A DNA stretch of 5,915 bases from an uncultured Ruminococcus sp. (GTDB taxonomy: Bacteria; Bacillota; Clostridia; Oscillospirales; Ruminococcaceae). Every line of letters starts with the position of its first letter. Position 1 is the stretch's first letter. The stretch is from positions 1 to 5,915 of the forward strand of contig CALEJX010000393.1 in NCBI GenBank assembly GCA_937898375.1, written 5' to 3'. A model generated the notes under the pieces. The model ran no database searches, was not told the origin of the DNA, and worked only from the letters and a program-made list of their open reading frames with translations. Position numbers and translations under genes: made by a program. This document shows positions 1-5,211 of the stretch, in pieces.

Positions 1-76
1 GATTAATGCACAAAAGGAACATGATAAGATTGTTAGAAATTTCAACACTTTTTGGAATAAAAAACGTGAAAACCTC

Positions 77-105
77 TTGATTTTGGGACAAAAGTCTGCT
101 ATAAT
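77..105 (+). promoter_or_regulatory. Sigma-A-type extended -10 promoter for the 159-1079 surface-protein gene
   Basis: The -35 box is TTGATT at 77-82 and the -10 box is a perfect TATAAT at 100-105, separated by 17 bp. A TG at 97-98 one base before the -10 makes it an extended -10 promoter. Transcription should start near position 112, giving a leader of about 47 nt. This is a near-consensus housekeeping promoter and suggests strong expression. The first 76 bases of the window hold nothing else that I can support. Confidence 0.82.
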
Positions 106-112
106 AAAACTA

Positions 113-129
113 GAATTGAATGACAATTC
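113..129 (+). other. Stem-loop at the predicted 5' end of the surface-protein mRNA
   Basis: GAATTG (113-118) and CAATTC (124-129) are perfect inverted repeats around a 5-nt loop, starting about one base after the predicted transcription start. An alternative 5-bp stem, TGAAT (117-121) with ATTCA (126-130), is also possible. The motif ATTCATA recurs at 126-132 and 140-146. A 5'-terminal hairpin can protect mRNA from 5'-end decay; that role here is an inference. The stem is short and AU-rich. Confidence 0.4.
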
Positions 130-158
130 ATAAAATTATATTCATATGGAGGAGATTA

Positions 159-1079
159 ATGATGAAAATTTCTAAGATTCTCGCTGGATGCGCCGCTCTT
201 GCAATGGCAGCATCTACAGTAATGGCTGTTTCAGCAGCAGACACAGGCCTATGGATCAAGGACTGGAAAGTTAAGGAGCAGCAGAAGGTAATTACATTTG
301 ACAACATGGATACTGCTGGCGCATGGAATGGTGCTTGGGTTCAGTTCTATTCAACAAATCAGTCACTTGATGATGTAACACTTACATTCAAGGTCGATAC
401 AACAAATGCTACATGGCAGACTGATGATGACGGCAACAAGATGAATGAAACTGGTACTTATACTGTTCTCAGAGTCAACAATGGCGATGAAACAGATAAG
501 ACAACTCAGGTTATGTATGAGAACAACGAAAATGTTGGCGGCTATGAGTGCGTAAACGACAACGGCGTTTATACTATCACAGTAAAGGGTACACAGATCA
601 AGGCAGCTATCGATGCAGGCAATGGTCAGGAAAATGAAGAAGAGGCTACACTTGCTGATGAGTCTACAACTAAGGTTTATAATGTTGGTTTCAACATTCA
701 GTTTGGTCACTTTGAGAAGGGTACATGGAGCGTATCAGCATCGGGCGATTCTGTAGTTCCATTCAAGGGTGTTGATGAAGACGGCAATGGCGTTCTTGAC
801 ACATCAGCTCTCGGCGGTTCTGACTCAAAGAACGATAGCAAGGCAGACAGCAAGGCTGACTCTAAGACAGACTCCAAGAAGGACGATTCTAAGGCTACAT
901 CTTCTGCAGCAGCTACTTCAACAGCAGCTACATCTTCAAAGGCTGGTACAACAGGCACAGCAGCTACATCTTCCGCAGCAGCTTCTGACAACACAGCAGC
1001 TACAGGCGCAACAGCTGGTCTTGCACTCGCTGGCGTAGCACTTGCTGGTGCAGCAATCGTTATCTCTAAGAGAAAGTAA
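159..1079 (+). CDS. Secreted, C-terminally membrane- or wall-anchored surface protein with beta-rich ectodomain and low-complexity stalk
   Basis: This 306-residue protein of unknown function is probably displayed outside the cell. Residues 1-27 form a classical signal peptide (KISK, then an Ala-rich core) with a likely signal peptidase I cut near VSAA at 24-27. Residues 28-205 are rich in Trp, Tyr, Asn, Thr and alternating hydrophobics and look like a beta-sandwich. DEDGNGVLD at 206-214 resembles a calcium-binding loop. Residues 221-235 carry DSK-type repeats, followed by an Ala/Ser/Thr stalk to about 280. A hydrophobic helix (about 284-303) and terminal KRK follow. TAATG just before the helix sits where ruminococcal proteins often have an NPxTG-like sorting motif, but the Pro is absent. 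I chose ATG 159 (162 is equally possible) because GGAGGAG at 148-154 serves it; ATG 120 in the same frame has no ribosome site and would put charged residues before the signal peptide. LAGC at residues 8-11 is not a usable lipobox because the hydrophobic core continues after it. The gene is monocistronic, between its own promoter and terminator. Confidence 0.85.
   Translation: MMKISKILAGCAALAMAASTVMAVSAADTGLWIKDWKVKEQQKVITFDNMDTAGAWNGAWVQFYSTNQSLDDVTLTFKVDTTNATWQTDDDGNKMNETGTYTVLRVNNGDETDKTTQVMYENNENVGGYECVNDNGVYTITVKGTQIKAAIDAGNGQENEEEATLADESTTKVYNVGFNIQFGHFEKGTWSVSASGDSVVPFKGVDEDGNGVLDTSALGGSDSKNDSKADSKADSKTDSKKDDSKATSSAAATSTAATSSKAGTTGTAATSSAAASDNTAATGATAGLALAGVALAGAAIVISKRK
822..893 (+). 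repeat. In-frame 12-bp DSK-coding repeats in the stalk
   Basis: The DNA encodes tandem units of the form D-S-K-x (DSK, NDSK, ADSK, ADSK, TDSK, KDDSK). Codons vary between units (TCA, AGC, TCT, TCC for Ser), so the repeat is stronger at protein than at DNA level. It forms a charged, flexible spacer between the ectodomain and the Ala/Ser/Thr stalk. The codon variation argues for selection on the peptide, or for old duplication, over recent slippage. Confidence 0.75.
894..983 (+). repeat. Direct repeats coding for the Ala/Ser/Thr stalk
   Basis: A 21-bp unit at 894-914 recurs at 963-983 with one mismatch (position 905 T against 974 C). A partial copy, GCTACATCTTC, lies between them at 927-937. 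All three are in the same reading frame and encode ATSS-type peptide. They lie in the low-complexity stalk, so recombination between the outer copies would remove 69 bp (23 codons) without a frameshift. Confidence 0.7.
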
Positions 1080-1117
1080 TTTCTAATTGATAACACACTT
1101 AAATAAGTGAACATATA

Positions 1118-1152
1118 CAGAGCTTTCTGTCATTCGGAAAGCTCTGTTTTTT
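1118..1152 (+). terminator. Rho-independent terminator of the surface-protein gene
   Basis: A perfect 10-bp stem (CAGAGCTTTC at 1118-1127 with GAAAGCTCTG at 1137-1146) encloses a 9-nt loop and is followed by six T at 1147-1152. It lies 38 nt after the stop codon. It separates the two + strand genes into independent transcripts. Confidence 0.92.
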
Positions 1153-1177
1153 GCACTTTTGTATAATCTGCACTAAT

Positions 1178-1192
1178 TTGTAAACGTTTTCT
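1178..1192 (+). promoter_or_regulatory. Candidate cre (catabolite-responsive element) operator
   Basis: TTGTAAACGTTTTCT matches all 15 positions of the CcpA cre consensus WTGNAANCGNWNNCW and has the palindromic core AAACGTTT (1182-1189). TTTGTA (1177-1182) and TACAAA (1194-1199) add a looser outer inverted repeat. The centre is about 88 bp upstream of the predicted start near 1274 and about 53 bp upstream of the -35 box. In Bacillus, cre sites upstream of -35 tend to activate. Another LacI-family regulator could recognise the same site. Confidence 0.5.
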
Positions 1193-1238
1193 GTACAAAG
1201 TATCTGAAATCATGTGTTTAAATTGTGCAAATAGTATA

Positions 1239-1267
1239 TTGAAAATATGTGGTTATTGTGTTATAAT
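1239..1267 (+). promoter_or_regulatory. Sigma-A-type extended -10 promoter for the 1329-2189 lipoprotein gene
   Basis: The -35 box is TTGAAA (1239-1244) and the -10 box is TATAAT (1262-1267), with a 17-bp spacer and a TG at 1259-1260 forming an extended -10. The predicted start is near 1274, giving a leader of about 55 nt. The design closely parallels the promoter at 77-105. Confidence 0.85.
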
Positions 1268-1283
1268 ACTAAAGTAAATATAG

Positions 1284-1307
1284 GTCAGGCTATGTGTATA
1301 GCATGAC
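1284..1307 (+). other. Leader stem-loop just upstream of the lipoprotein ribosome site
   Basis: GTCA (1284-1287) pairs with TGAC (1304-1307). After one G/A mismatch (1288/1303), GCTAT (1289-1293) pairs with ATAGC (1298-1302), closing a GTGT tetraloop. That is nine base pairs with a single mismatch. It ends 8 nt before GGAGG at 1316-1320, so it leaves the ribosome site exposed. No U-tract follows, so it is not a terminator. A role in mRNA stability or as a protein-binding site is possible but unproven. Confidence 0.55.
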
Positions 1308-1328
1308 AATTAAACGGAGGTTATTAAA

Positions 1329-2189
1329 ATGAAAAAGTTTTTAGCTTGCGCTCTTGCACTTACACTTACAAGTGCTATGTTCGCTTCTTGCGGTAGCTCT
1401 GACGATTCTTCTTCAAAGTCTGAGACTGCAACAACTACTACAACAACCACAGCTGCTACAACAACTACTACAACAGCCGCTGAGTCAACAGCTGATTCAA
1501 CAGCCGCTTCTGGCACAGAGTCTGAAGGTGAAGCGCCTAAGGATATTTCCGAAATGCCAGCTACTCTGAAGAACTATGAGGAAGCTTCTGTATATTTTAA
1601 GAAGGATATGGACGTTGCTTCTATCGTTGAGCCTTTCGCTGAGCAGGATTACGAGAACGATGAGTCTCATGTAAACCTCTCTGTTGAGGAGCTTGCAGGC
1701 ATTCCAATGCTCAAGGTCGAGGTTCTCGATCAGGACGAATATGGTGATTATAAGATCCCTAAGATCAAGTTCCACATGGAGAAGTTCTTTGAGGGTCAGG
1801 AAGCTGATCTTGAGAAGATCTTCACAGTTAAGGCTGATGTAGTTACAAAAGCAGTTGGCGAGTTCACAGCTGACGATGGTACAACATCATTGGTTCCTGG
1901 TAACTTCATGGGCGCATTCGTTACACAGCCTTCAACAGGCGACGGCAACAACAGCTGGAACGACCTCTATGACTTTGGCGAGGCTGAGTGGACATCTGAG
2001 TGGGGTTCCTATGAGCTCACAATGAGACCTGGTATCAAGGACGGCGCTACATTCGTAAACACAACTGACCCACAGTTCGTTTCACTTATGAGATGGGGTA
2101 TTCCAAACCAGGCTGATTTCTACATCGCTGACCTCAGATTTGAGGACGAGGACGGCAACGTTATCGCTTGCGCAAACTTTGGTAAATAA
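1329..2189 (+). CDS. Lipoprotein with poly-Thr linker and probable jelly-roll (carbohydrate-binding-like) domain
   Basis: This 286-residue protein is probably tethered to the outer face of the membrane. A lipoprotein signal peptide (KK, then hydrophobic residues 4-19) ends in FASC, making Cys21 the probable lipidated residue. Residues 22-34 are Ser/Asp-rich and 35-60 form a Thr/Ala linker. The globular part (about 88-286) has alternating hydrophobic strands, many aromatics (W200, W211, W215, W246) and a closing FYIADLRFED.DGN segment. That ending resembles galactose-binding-like or CBM jelly-roll modules, whose last strand is often of the form FYIDDI. This family call is by pattern only; no catalytic motif is visible. 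The start is fixed by GGAGG at 1316-1320, 8 nt upstream. The gene is monocistronic. The candidate cre site upstream would fit a sugar-related role. A solute-binding function is less likely because no ABC transporter genes are adjacent. Confidence 0.85.
   Translation: MKKFLACALALTLTSAMFASCGSSDDSSSKSETATTTTTTTAATTTTTTAAESTADSTAASGTESEGEAPKDISEMPATLKNYEEASVYFKKDMDVASIVEPFAEQDYENDESHVNLSVEELAGIPMLKVEVLDQDEYGDYKIPKIKFHMEKFFEGQEADLEKIFTVKADVVTKAVGEFTADDGTTSLVPGNFMGAFVTQPSTGDGNNSWNDLYDFGEAEWTSEWGSYELTMRPGIKDGATFVNTTDPQFVSLMRWGIPNQADFYIADLRFEDEDGNVIACANFGK
1431..1475 (+). repeat. 15-bp direct repeat in the poly-Thr linker
   Basis: ACAACTACTACAACA occurs at 1431-1445 and again at 1461-1475, exactly 30 bp (10 codons) apart and in frame. 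The segment between also codes mostly for Thr and Ala. Such a repeat can change linker length in 10-residue steps by slippage or recombination without breaking the frame. Confidence 0.75.
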
Positions 2190-2204
2190 TTTATTTCCAT
2201 ACGT

Positions 2205-2238
2205 AAAAAAGGTGCAGATTTTTTCTGCACCTTTTTTT
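2205..2238. terminator. Bidirectional terminator between the converging gene groups
   Basis: GGTGCAGA (2211-2218) pairs perfectly with TCTGCACC (2224-2231) around a loop of five T. Six A precede the stem (2205-2210) and seven T follow it (2232-2238), so it works as a U-tract terminator on both strands. It ends the + strand lipoprotein transcript. On the - strand its A/T flank overlaps the TAA stop (2239-2237) of the small lipoprotein gene. Confidence 0.93.
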
Positions 2239-2731
2239 ATGTGAATTTTACGCTGACCTCTCCCGAGATATCCAAACTTTTCACCTTTCCGCCTTTTACC
2301 TTAGCCGAAAAATCCTGCCCTTTTACCTGCCCCGTGGCAGTGATATCACCTTTGTCATTTTTAAGATACGTCACACCCTTTTGCGCAATGAGCTTGTCAA
2401 GCACGGCGGCAGTCATTGTGACAGCCGAGCTTTCGGGAATGTTACCTCGGTCGGTTTCGTAAGTCAACCCCTTGTATTCAAGCCGAGCACTCTCCCCTGA
2501 GCAGGTTATCACCATTCCGCTGACAGTTTCTGGCACCGTTATCTCGCACTCCCACATATCTGCGCCCCCTCGTGTGAAGTTTGCGGCGTATTCAGTGCCG
2601 TCAATTGTGAACTCCGCCGTGGTCTTGTAATCTTCTGCCAGCTTCACAGACTTGACTTCGCTGCTTTCGCCGCATGAGCATAAGCCTATTACCGCCAAAG
2701 CCGTCATAAAAAATGCCTTTGTTCTTTTCAT
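2237..2731 (-). CDS. Small beta-rich lipoprotein, function unknown
   Basis: This 164-residue protein begins with a lipoprotein signal peptide: KRTK, a hydrophobic core at 6-17 and the lipobox LCSC, with Cys20 as the lipidated residue. The mature part has alternating short strands rich in Thr, Val and Gly and ends in TGQVKGQDFSAKVKGGKVKS-type hairpins. The pattern recalls LolA/LppX-like or antiparallel-sheet lipoproteins, but I cannot name a family. I chose ATG 2731 because GGAGGG at 2741-2736 lies 4-5 nt upstream; a TTG at 2743 in the same frame overlaps that ribosome site and would add only MEGK. It is the last gene on this strand before the converging terminator. The strong nnr terminator lies immediately upstream and I find no convincing promoter of its own, so expression may depend on read-through. 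Confidence 0.82.
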   Translation of the reverse strand: MKRTKAFFMTALAVIGLCSCGESSEVKSVKLAEDYKTTAEFTIDGTEYAANFTRGGADMWECEITVPETVSGMVITCSGESARLEYKGLTYETDRGNIPESSAVTMTAAVLDKLIAQKGVTYLKNDKGDITATGQVKGQDFSAKVKGGKVKSLDISGEVSVKFT

Positions 2732-2744
2732 TTTGCCCTCCAAT

Positions 2745-2777
2745 AAAAAAGACCCTCTTCCAAAGAAGAAGGTCTTT
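2745..2777 (-). terminator. Terminator (possible attenuator) after nnr
   Basis: On the - strand AAAGACCTTCTTC (2777-2765) pairs with GAAGAGGGTCTTT (2760-2748) around a TTTG loop. This is 13 bp with one G-U wobble, and a run of six T (2750-2745) partly shared with the stem. It starts 14 nt after the nnr stop and ends only 4 nt before the GGAGGG of the next gene. TTTTT at 2779-2783 gives it a weaker U-tract on the + strand too. Confidence 0.85.
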
Positions 2778-2791
2778 GTTTTTAGTACAGC

Positions 2792-4312
2792 CTAGTCGGC
2801 GTTTTCAAGGTCATACAAAAATCGTGGCAAAGCGTCGATAACGTCCCTTGCGATAACTCCACGCTCAGATTTTTTGTACCCTGCAAGCAGTGCCGCCGAA
2901 CCAAGCGTGAACGAACCAAGCGCCGCCGCATCAAGCGCATCGCACCCTTGCGCCACATAGGACGATACAATGCCTGCAAGCATATCACCTGAGCCGCCCT
3001 TTGCAAGCGCTGTTGTGCCCTCGGTGCAAAGATAAACTTTGCCGCCTACCGCAAAGGTGTCAGCCGACTTAGCAAGCACTGTCACTCCGTATTTTTCCGA
3101 CAGCCTATATGCAAACCCAAGTCTGTCCGACATGACCTCGCCCACAGTCACGCCGCAAAGCCTTGCAAGCTCCGCAGGGTGAGGGGTGAGGATAACTGTA
3201 CTTTTCTTCTTCAACAGTACATCTATATTCGGACAAAGCGAATTTATTCCGTCAGCGTCCAAAACTATGGGTATCTCCGCATTTTCGATAAGCTCCGCCA
3301 CAAGCTTCTCCGTCTCAGCCGTGTGACCAAGCCCACAGCCTATAAGCAAACAGCTCGCCTTTTCGCACTTTTTCAGTATCGCCGCCGCATTTTCAGCCAC
3401 CATAAAGCCGTCCTCGTCAGTTTTCATTGCCGAGTATGTGCATTCATACATACCGGCAGACAGGGAGTTTACAACGCTTTTCGCAGTGCAAAGCTCAAAA
3501 AGCCCCACACCTGTTCGCATTGCCGCCATTGCCGAAAGCCCTGCCGCACCGATATAGCTCTCCGAGCCTGCCACGCTCACCACTTTGCCGAATGTACCCT
3601 TGTGTCCGTCGGCAGGTCGAAAAGGCAGTGCCGCCCTTGCCTTTGCCACATCAAAAGGCGTTATAACAGGGGTCAGACTGTCCTCACAGCGCTCGTCAAT
3701 GCCGATATCTTTTACCAATATCTCGCCGCAGTAGTCTACCGCAGGCTGTAAATAAAGTCCCAGCTTTCCACGATGAAATGTCACTGTCACGTCAGCCTTG
3801 AACGACAGCTTGTCAGCCTGACCATTTCGTGCATTAACTCCCGACGGCAGGTCGCAGGCTATCTTCATGCCATTGCACTTTTCACAAGCCTTGAACACAG
3901 GCAGGATATTTTCACGCAGATTTCCGTTAAAACCAGTGCCGAAAATGCAGTCCACAATCACTTCTGCACTCTCTATAACAGCCAACGCATTTTCAGCTTT
4001 CAGCACATCAATGCTCTTGTCAAGCCTTGCATATGCCGCCGAAGAAAGGTCAGTGTCAGGCTCGCCACAGCATAAGACTACCGCAGGCTGGAAGCCCTGC
4101 TCCACAAGCAGATTTGCCGCCACAAGTCCGTCACCGCCATTGTTGCCCTTGCCGATAAGAAGCACTATCTTTGATGACATAGCTGAGTTGCTTGCAATGA
4201 CCGCTGCAAGCTGTGCCGCCGCATTGTCCATAAGCTGAGCAAGGCTCACGCCGTATTTTTCCGACTCATGCTCGCAAAATGTCATTTGCTCCACTGTCAA
4301 TATCCTATCCAT
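2792..4312 (-). CDS. nnr: Bifunctional NAD(P)H-hydrate epimerase / ADP-dependent NAD(P)H-hydrate dehydratase
   Basis: This cytosolic repair enzyme converts hydrated NADH and NADPH (NAD(P)HX) back to active cofactor: the N-terminal half interconverts R and S epimers and the C-terminal half dehydrates the S form using ADP. Residues 1 to about 215 form the YjeF_N epimerase domain, with GKGNNGGDG (54-62), FGTGFNG (124-130) and CDLPSGVN (153-160). Residues about 220-506 form the ribokinase-like dehydratase domain, with GHKGTFG (236-242), GCGLG (325-329), LDADG (351-355), TPHPAE (376-381) and GGSGDMLAG (439-447), where Asp443 is the expected catalytic residue. The usual His-Gly in the helix after this motif reads Leu-Gly here (TLG, 469-471), a small departure. 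The length of 506 is normal for the fused form. Start ATG 4312 has GGAGG at 4323-4319 and overlaps the end of acpS by 8 nt, implying translational coupling. The acpS-nnr order is common in Firmicutes. Confidence 0.97.
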   Translation of the reverse strand: MDRILTVEQMTFCEHESEKYGVSLAQLMDNAAAQLAAVIASNSAMSSKIVLLIGKGNNGGDGLVAANLLVEQGFQPAVVLCCGEPDTDLSSAAYARLDKSIDVLKAENALAVIESAEVIVDCIFGTGFNGNLRENILPVFKACEKCNGMKIACDLPSGVNARNGQADKLSFKADVTVTFHRGKLGLYLQPAVDYCGEILVKDIGIDERCEDSLTPVITPFDVAKARAALPFRPADGHKGTFGKVVSVAGSESYIGAAGLSAMAAMRTGVGLFELCTAKSVVNSLSAGMYECTYSAMKTDEDGFMVAENAAAILKKCEKASCLLIGCGLGHTAETEKLVAELIENAEIPIVLDADGINSLCPNIDVLLKKKSTVILTPHPAELARLCGVTVGEVMSDRLGFAYRLSEKYGVTVLAKSADTFAVGGKVYLCTEGTTALAKGGSGDMLAGIVSSYVAQGCDALDAAALGSFTLGSAALLAGYKKSERGVIARDVIDALPRFLYDLENAD

Positions 4313-4688
4313 TTTTATCCTCCTTTTCGTAAGCTATCACCACCGCCGAAGCGATATCCTTGATGTGAGAAAGTGACACCGCAAAGGTCAGCCTCCTCTT
4401 TTCAGCCGCCAAAAGCGCATTGCCTGTAAGCTCCAAATAAGGACAGCCAAGCTCGTCACGCAGGCATGACACCTCGTTCAAAGCGAAGCCCTCAACCCCT
4501 GTGCCTAAAGCCTTTGCGAAGCTTTCCTTTGCCGCCCAGTTCGCCGCCATGGATTCGTAGGGGTTTTTCTTCTGCGAAAAAAGGGTCAGCTCCTTTTCGG
4601 AGTAAACCCTTTCGCAGAAACGTCGGCTCTGACAGCTTTTTTTTATTCGTTCGATCTCGATAAGATCAGTTCCGACAAATATTTTCAT
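4305..4688 (-). CDS. acpS: Holo-[acyl-carrier-protein] synthase
   Basis: This enzyme transfers 4'-phosphopantetheine from CoA to a serine of apo-acyl carrier protein, activating it for fatty acid synthesis in the cytosol. The 127-residue length is normal for AcpS. Family motifs are in place: GTDLIEIERI (6-15), with metal-binding Asp8; WAAKESFAKALGTG (51-64), with Glu55 as second metal ligand and Lys59; and SLSH (105-108) near the C-terminus. The ATG at 4688 is served by GAGG inside the last codons of the upstream gene, whose stop is 2 nt away. The 3' end overlaps nnr by 8 nt. The protein probably acts as a trimer, as known for the family. Confidence 0.97.
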   Translation of the reverse strand: MKIFVGTDLIEIERIKKSCQSRRFCERVYSEKELTLFSQKKNPYESMAANWAAKESFAKALGTGVEGFALNEVSCLRDELGCPYLELTGNALLAAEKRRLTFAVSLSHIKDIASAVVIAYEKEDKNG

Positions 4689-4690
4689 TT

Positions 4691-5197
4691 TTATTTCCTC
4701 AGTGTTCTCGGAAGCGCAGGCTTCATAAGCTCCAGCATATCATCATCAGGTGTGAAGATAACAGTTGTAAGCCCGAGATTTTTGTGGTTGAATGTTATGT
4801 AATAATCTGTAAGACTATCATCACAAGCGCAGGCAAGAACCTGTGTTGCGCCGTCAGGTACAGTGAAATTCTCGTCAGCAACGCCGAAATCTGTGGCACT
4901 TCCACAGCGGAATGTGATAAGGCGCTTTCTTGAACGCTGTGCTGTTATCTTGTCAACGTCTATCTCGCCGTTTGTGAAAATGTATTCATACTCCACATGG
5001 TTTTTTTTTGAAAAATAATAACCGCCATAAAGTGCGGCGGCGGCAAGAAAAATGCCTATTACAGAAAACTGCGTGCCGAATGGGAAAATGAAGCACAGTG
5101 CGGCAAGCGCCACGCTTGCTATCATGATGAAAATTTTCTGTATCTTATCGTTCTTTGTGGGTATCTTGCGAACTATTTGTTCCTTGAAGCTGTCCAT
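4691..5197 (-). CDS. Two-helix membrane protein, probable DUF6106 family
   Basis: The product has 168 residues. A cationic N-terminus (1-20) is followed by two hydrophobic segments at about 21-40 and 44-62, which make a membrane hairpin. A soluble domain (about 66-168) includes YEYIFTNGEIDVDKI (70-84) and the basic stretch QRSRKRL (87-93). That combination recalls the uncharacterised clostridial DUF6106 family; this is from memory and needs a profile search. The N-terminus and the soluble domain probably both face the cytoplasm. No catalytic motif is visible. ATG 5197 is preceded by GGAGG at 5209-5205. The gene lies 14 nt after the SH3 lipoprotein and 2 nt before acpS, so it is very probably co-transcribed with both. 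Its job is unknown. Confidence 0.88.
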   Translation of the reverse strand: MDSFKEQIVRKIPTKNDKIQKIFIMIASVALAALCFIFPFGTQFSVIGIFLAAAALYGGYYFSKKNHVEYEYIFTNGEIDVDKITAQRSRKRLITFRCGSATDFGVADENFTVPDGATQVLACACDDSLTDYYITFNHKNLGLTTVIFTPDDDMLELMKPALPRTLRK

Positions 5198-5211
5198 TAT
5201 TCGTCCTCCGT

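Noticed and set aside
2..133. Open frame of 43 codons on the + strand entering from the left edge, ending at TAA 131-133
   Set aside because: It runs through the whole promoter at 77-105, uses codons (ATA, CTA, TTG) unlike the neighbouring + genes, and its peptide resembles nothing I know. A chance open frame in AT-rich DNA is more likely, although the 3' end of an upstream gene cannot be fully excluded.
120..158. N-terminal extension of the surface protein from ATG 120
   Set aside because: There is no ribosome site before 120, which lies only about 8 nt after the predicted transcription start, and GGAGGAG at 148-154 clearly serves the ATG pair at 159/162.
180..191. LAGC as a lipobox in the surface protein
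   Set aside because: It lies only about eight residues from the start, and the hydrophobic core continues for about 15 residues after it; the signal peptidase I site near VSAA fits better.
707..1114. Open frame on the - strand opposite the Ala/Ser/Thr stalk
   Set aside because: Low-complexity repeats on the + strand leave the antisense frame free of stops; its Ala/Val/Glu-rich product is the mirror of the stalk and it has no ribosome site.
1162..1167. TATAAT just after the first terminator as another promoter
   Set aside because: No -35-like box occurs 16-18 bp upstream, where the terminator stem lies. The pair at 1239/1262 is far better.
1310..1516. Val/Ala-rich open frame on the - strand opposite the poly-Thr linker
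   Set aside because: The antisense of ACA/ACT Thr codons gives Val and Ser runs; there is no independent sign of coding.
3179..3751. 190-codon open frame on the + strand inside nnr
   Set aside because: It lies wholly within a well-supported enzyme gene, its Cys/His/Arg-rich composition is typical of the antisense of GC-rich coding DNA, and it has no ribosome site or family resemblance.
3773..4238. Two overlapping + strand open frames opposite the epimerase half of nnr
   Set aside because: They mirror the nnr coding frame with no recognisable motif and conflict with the conserved enzyme sequence.
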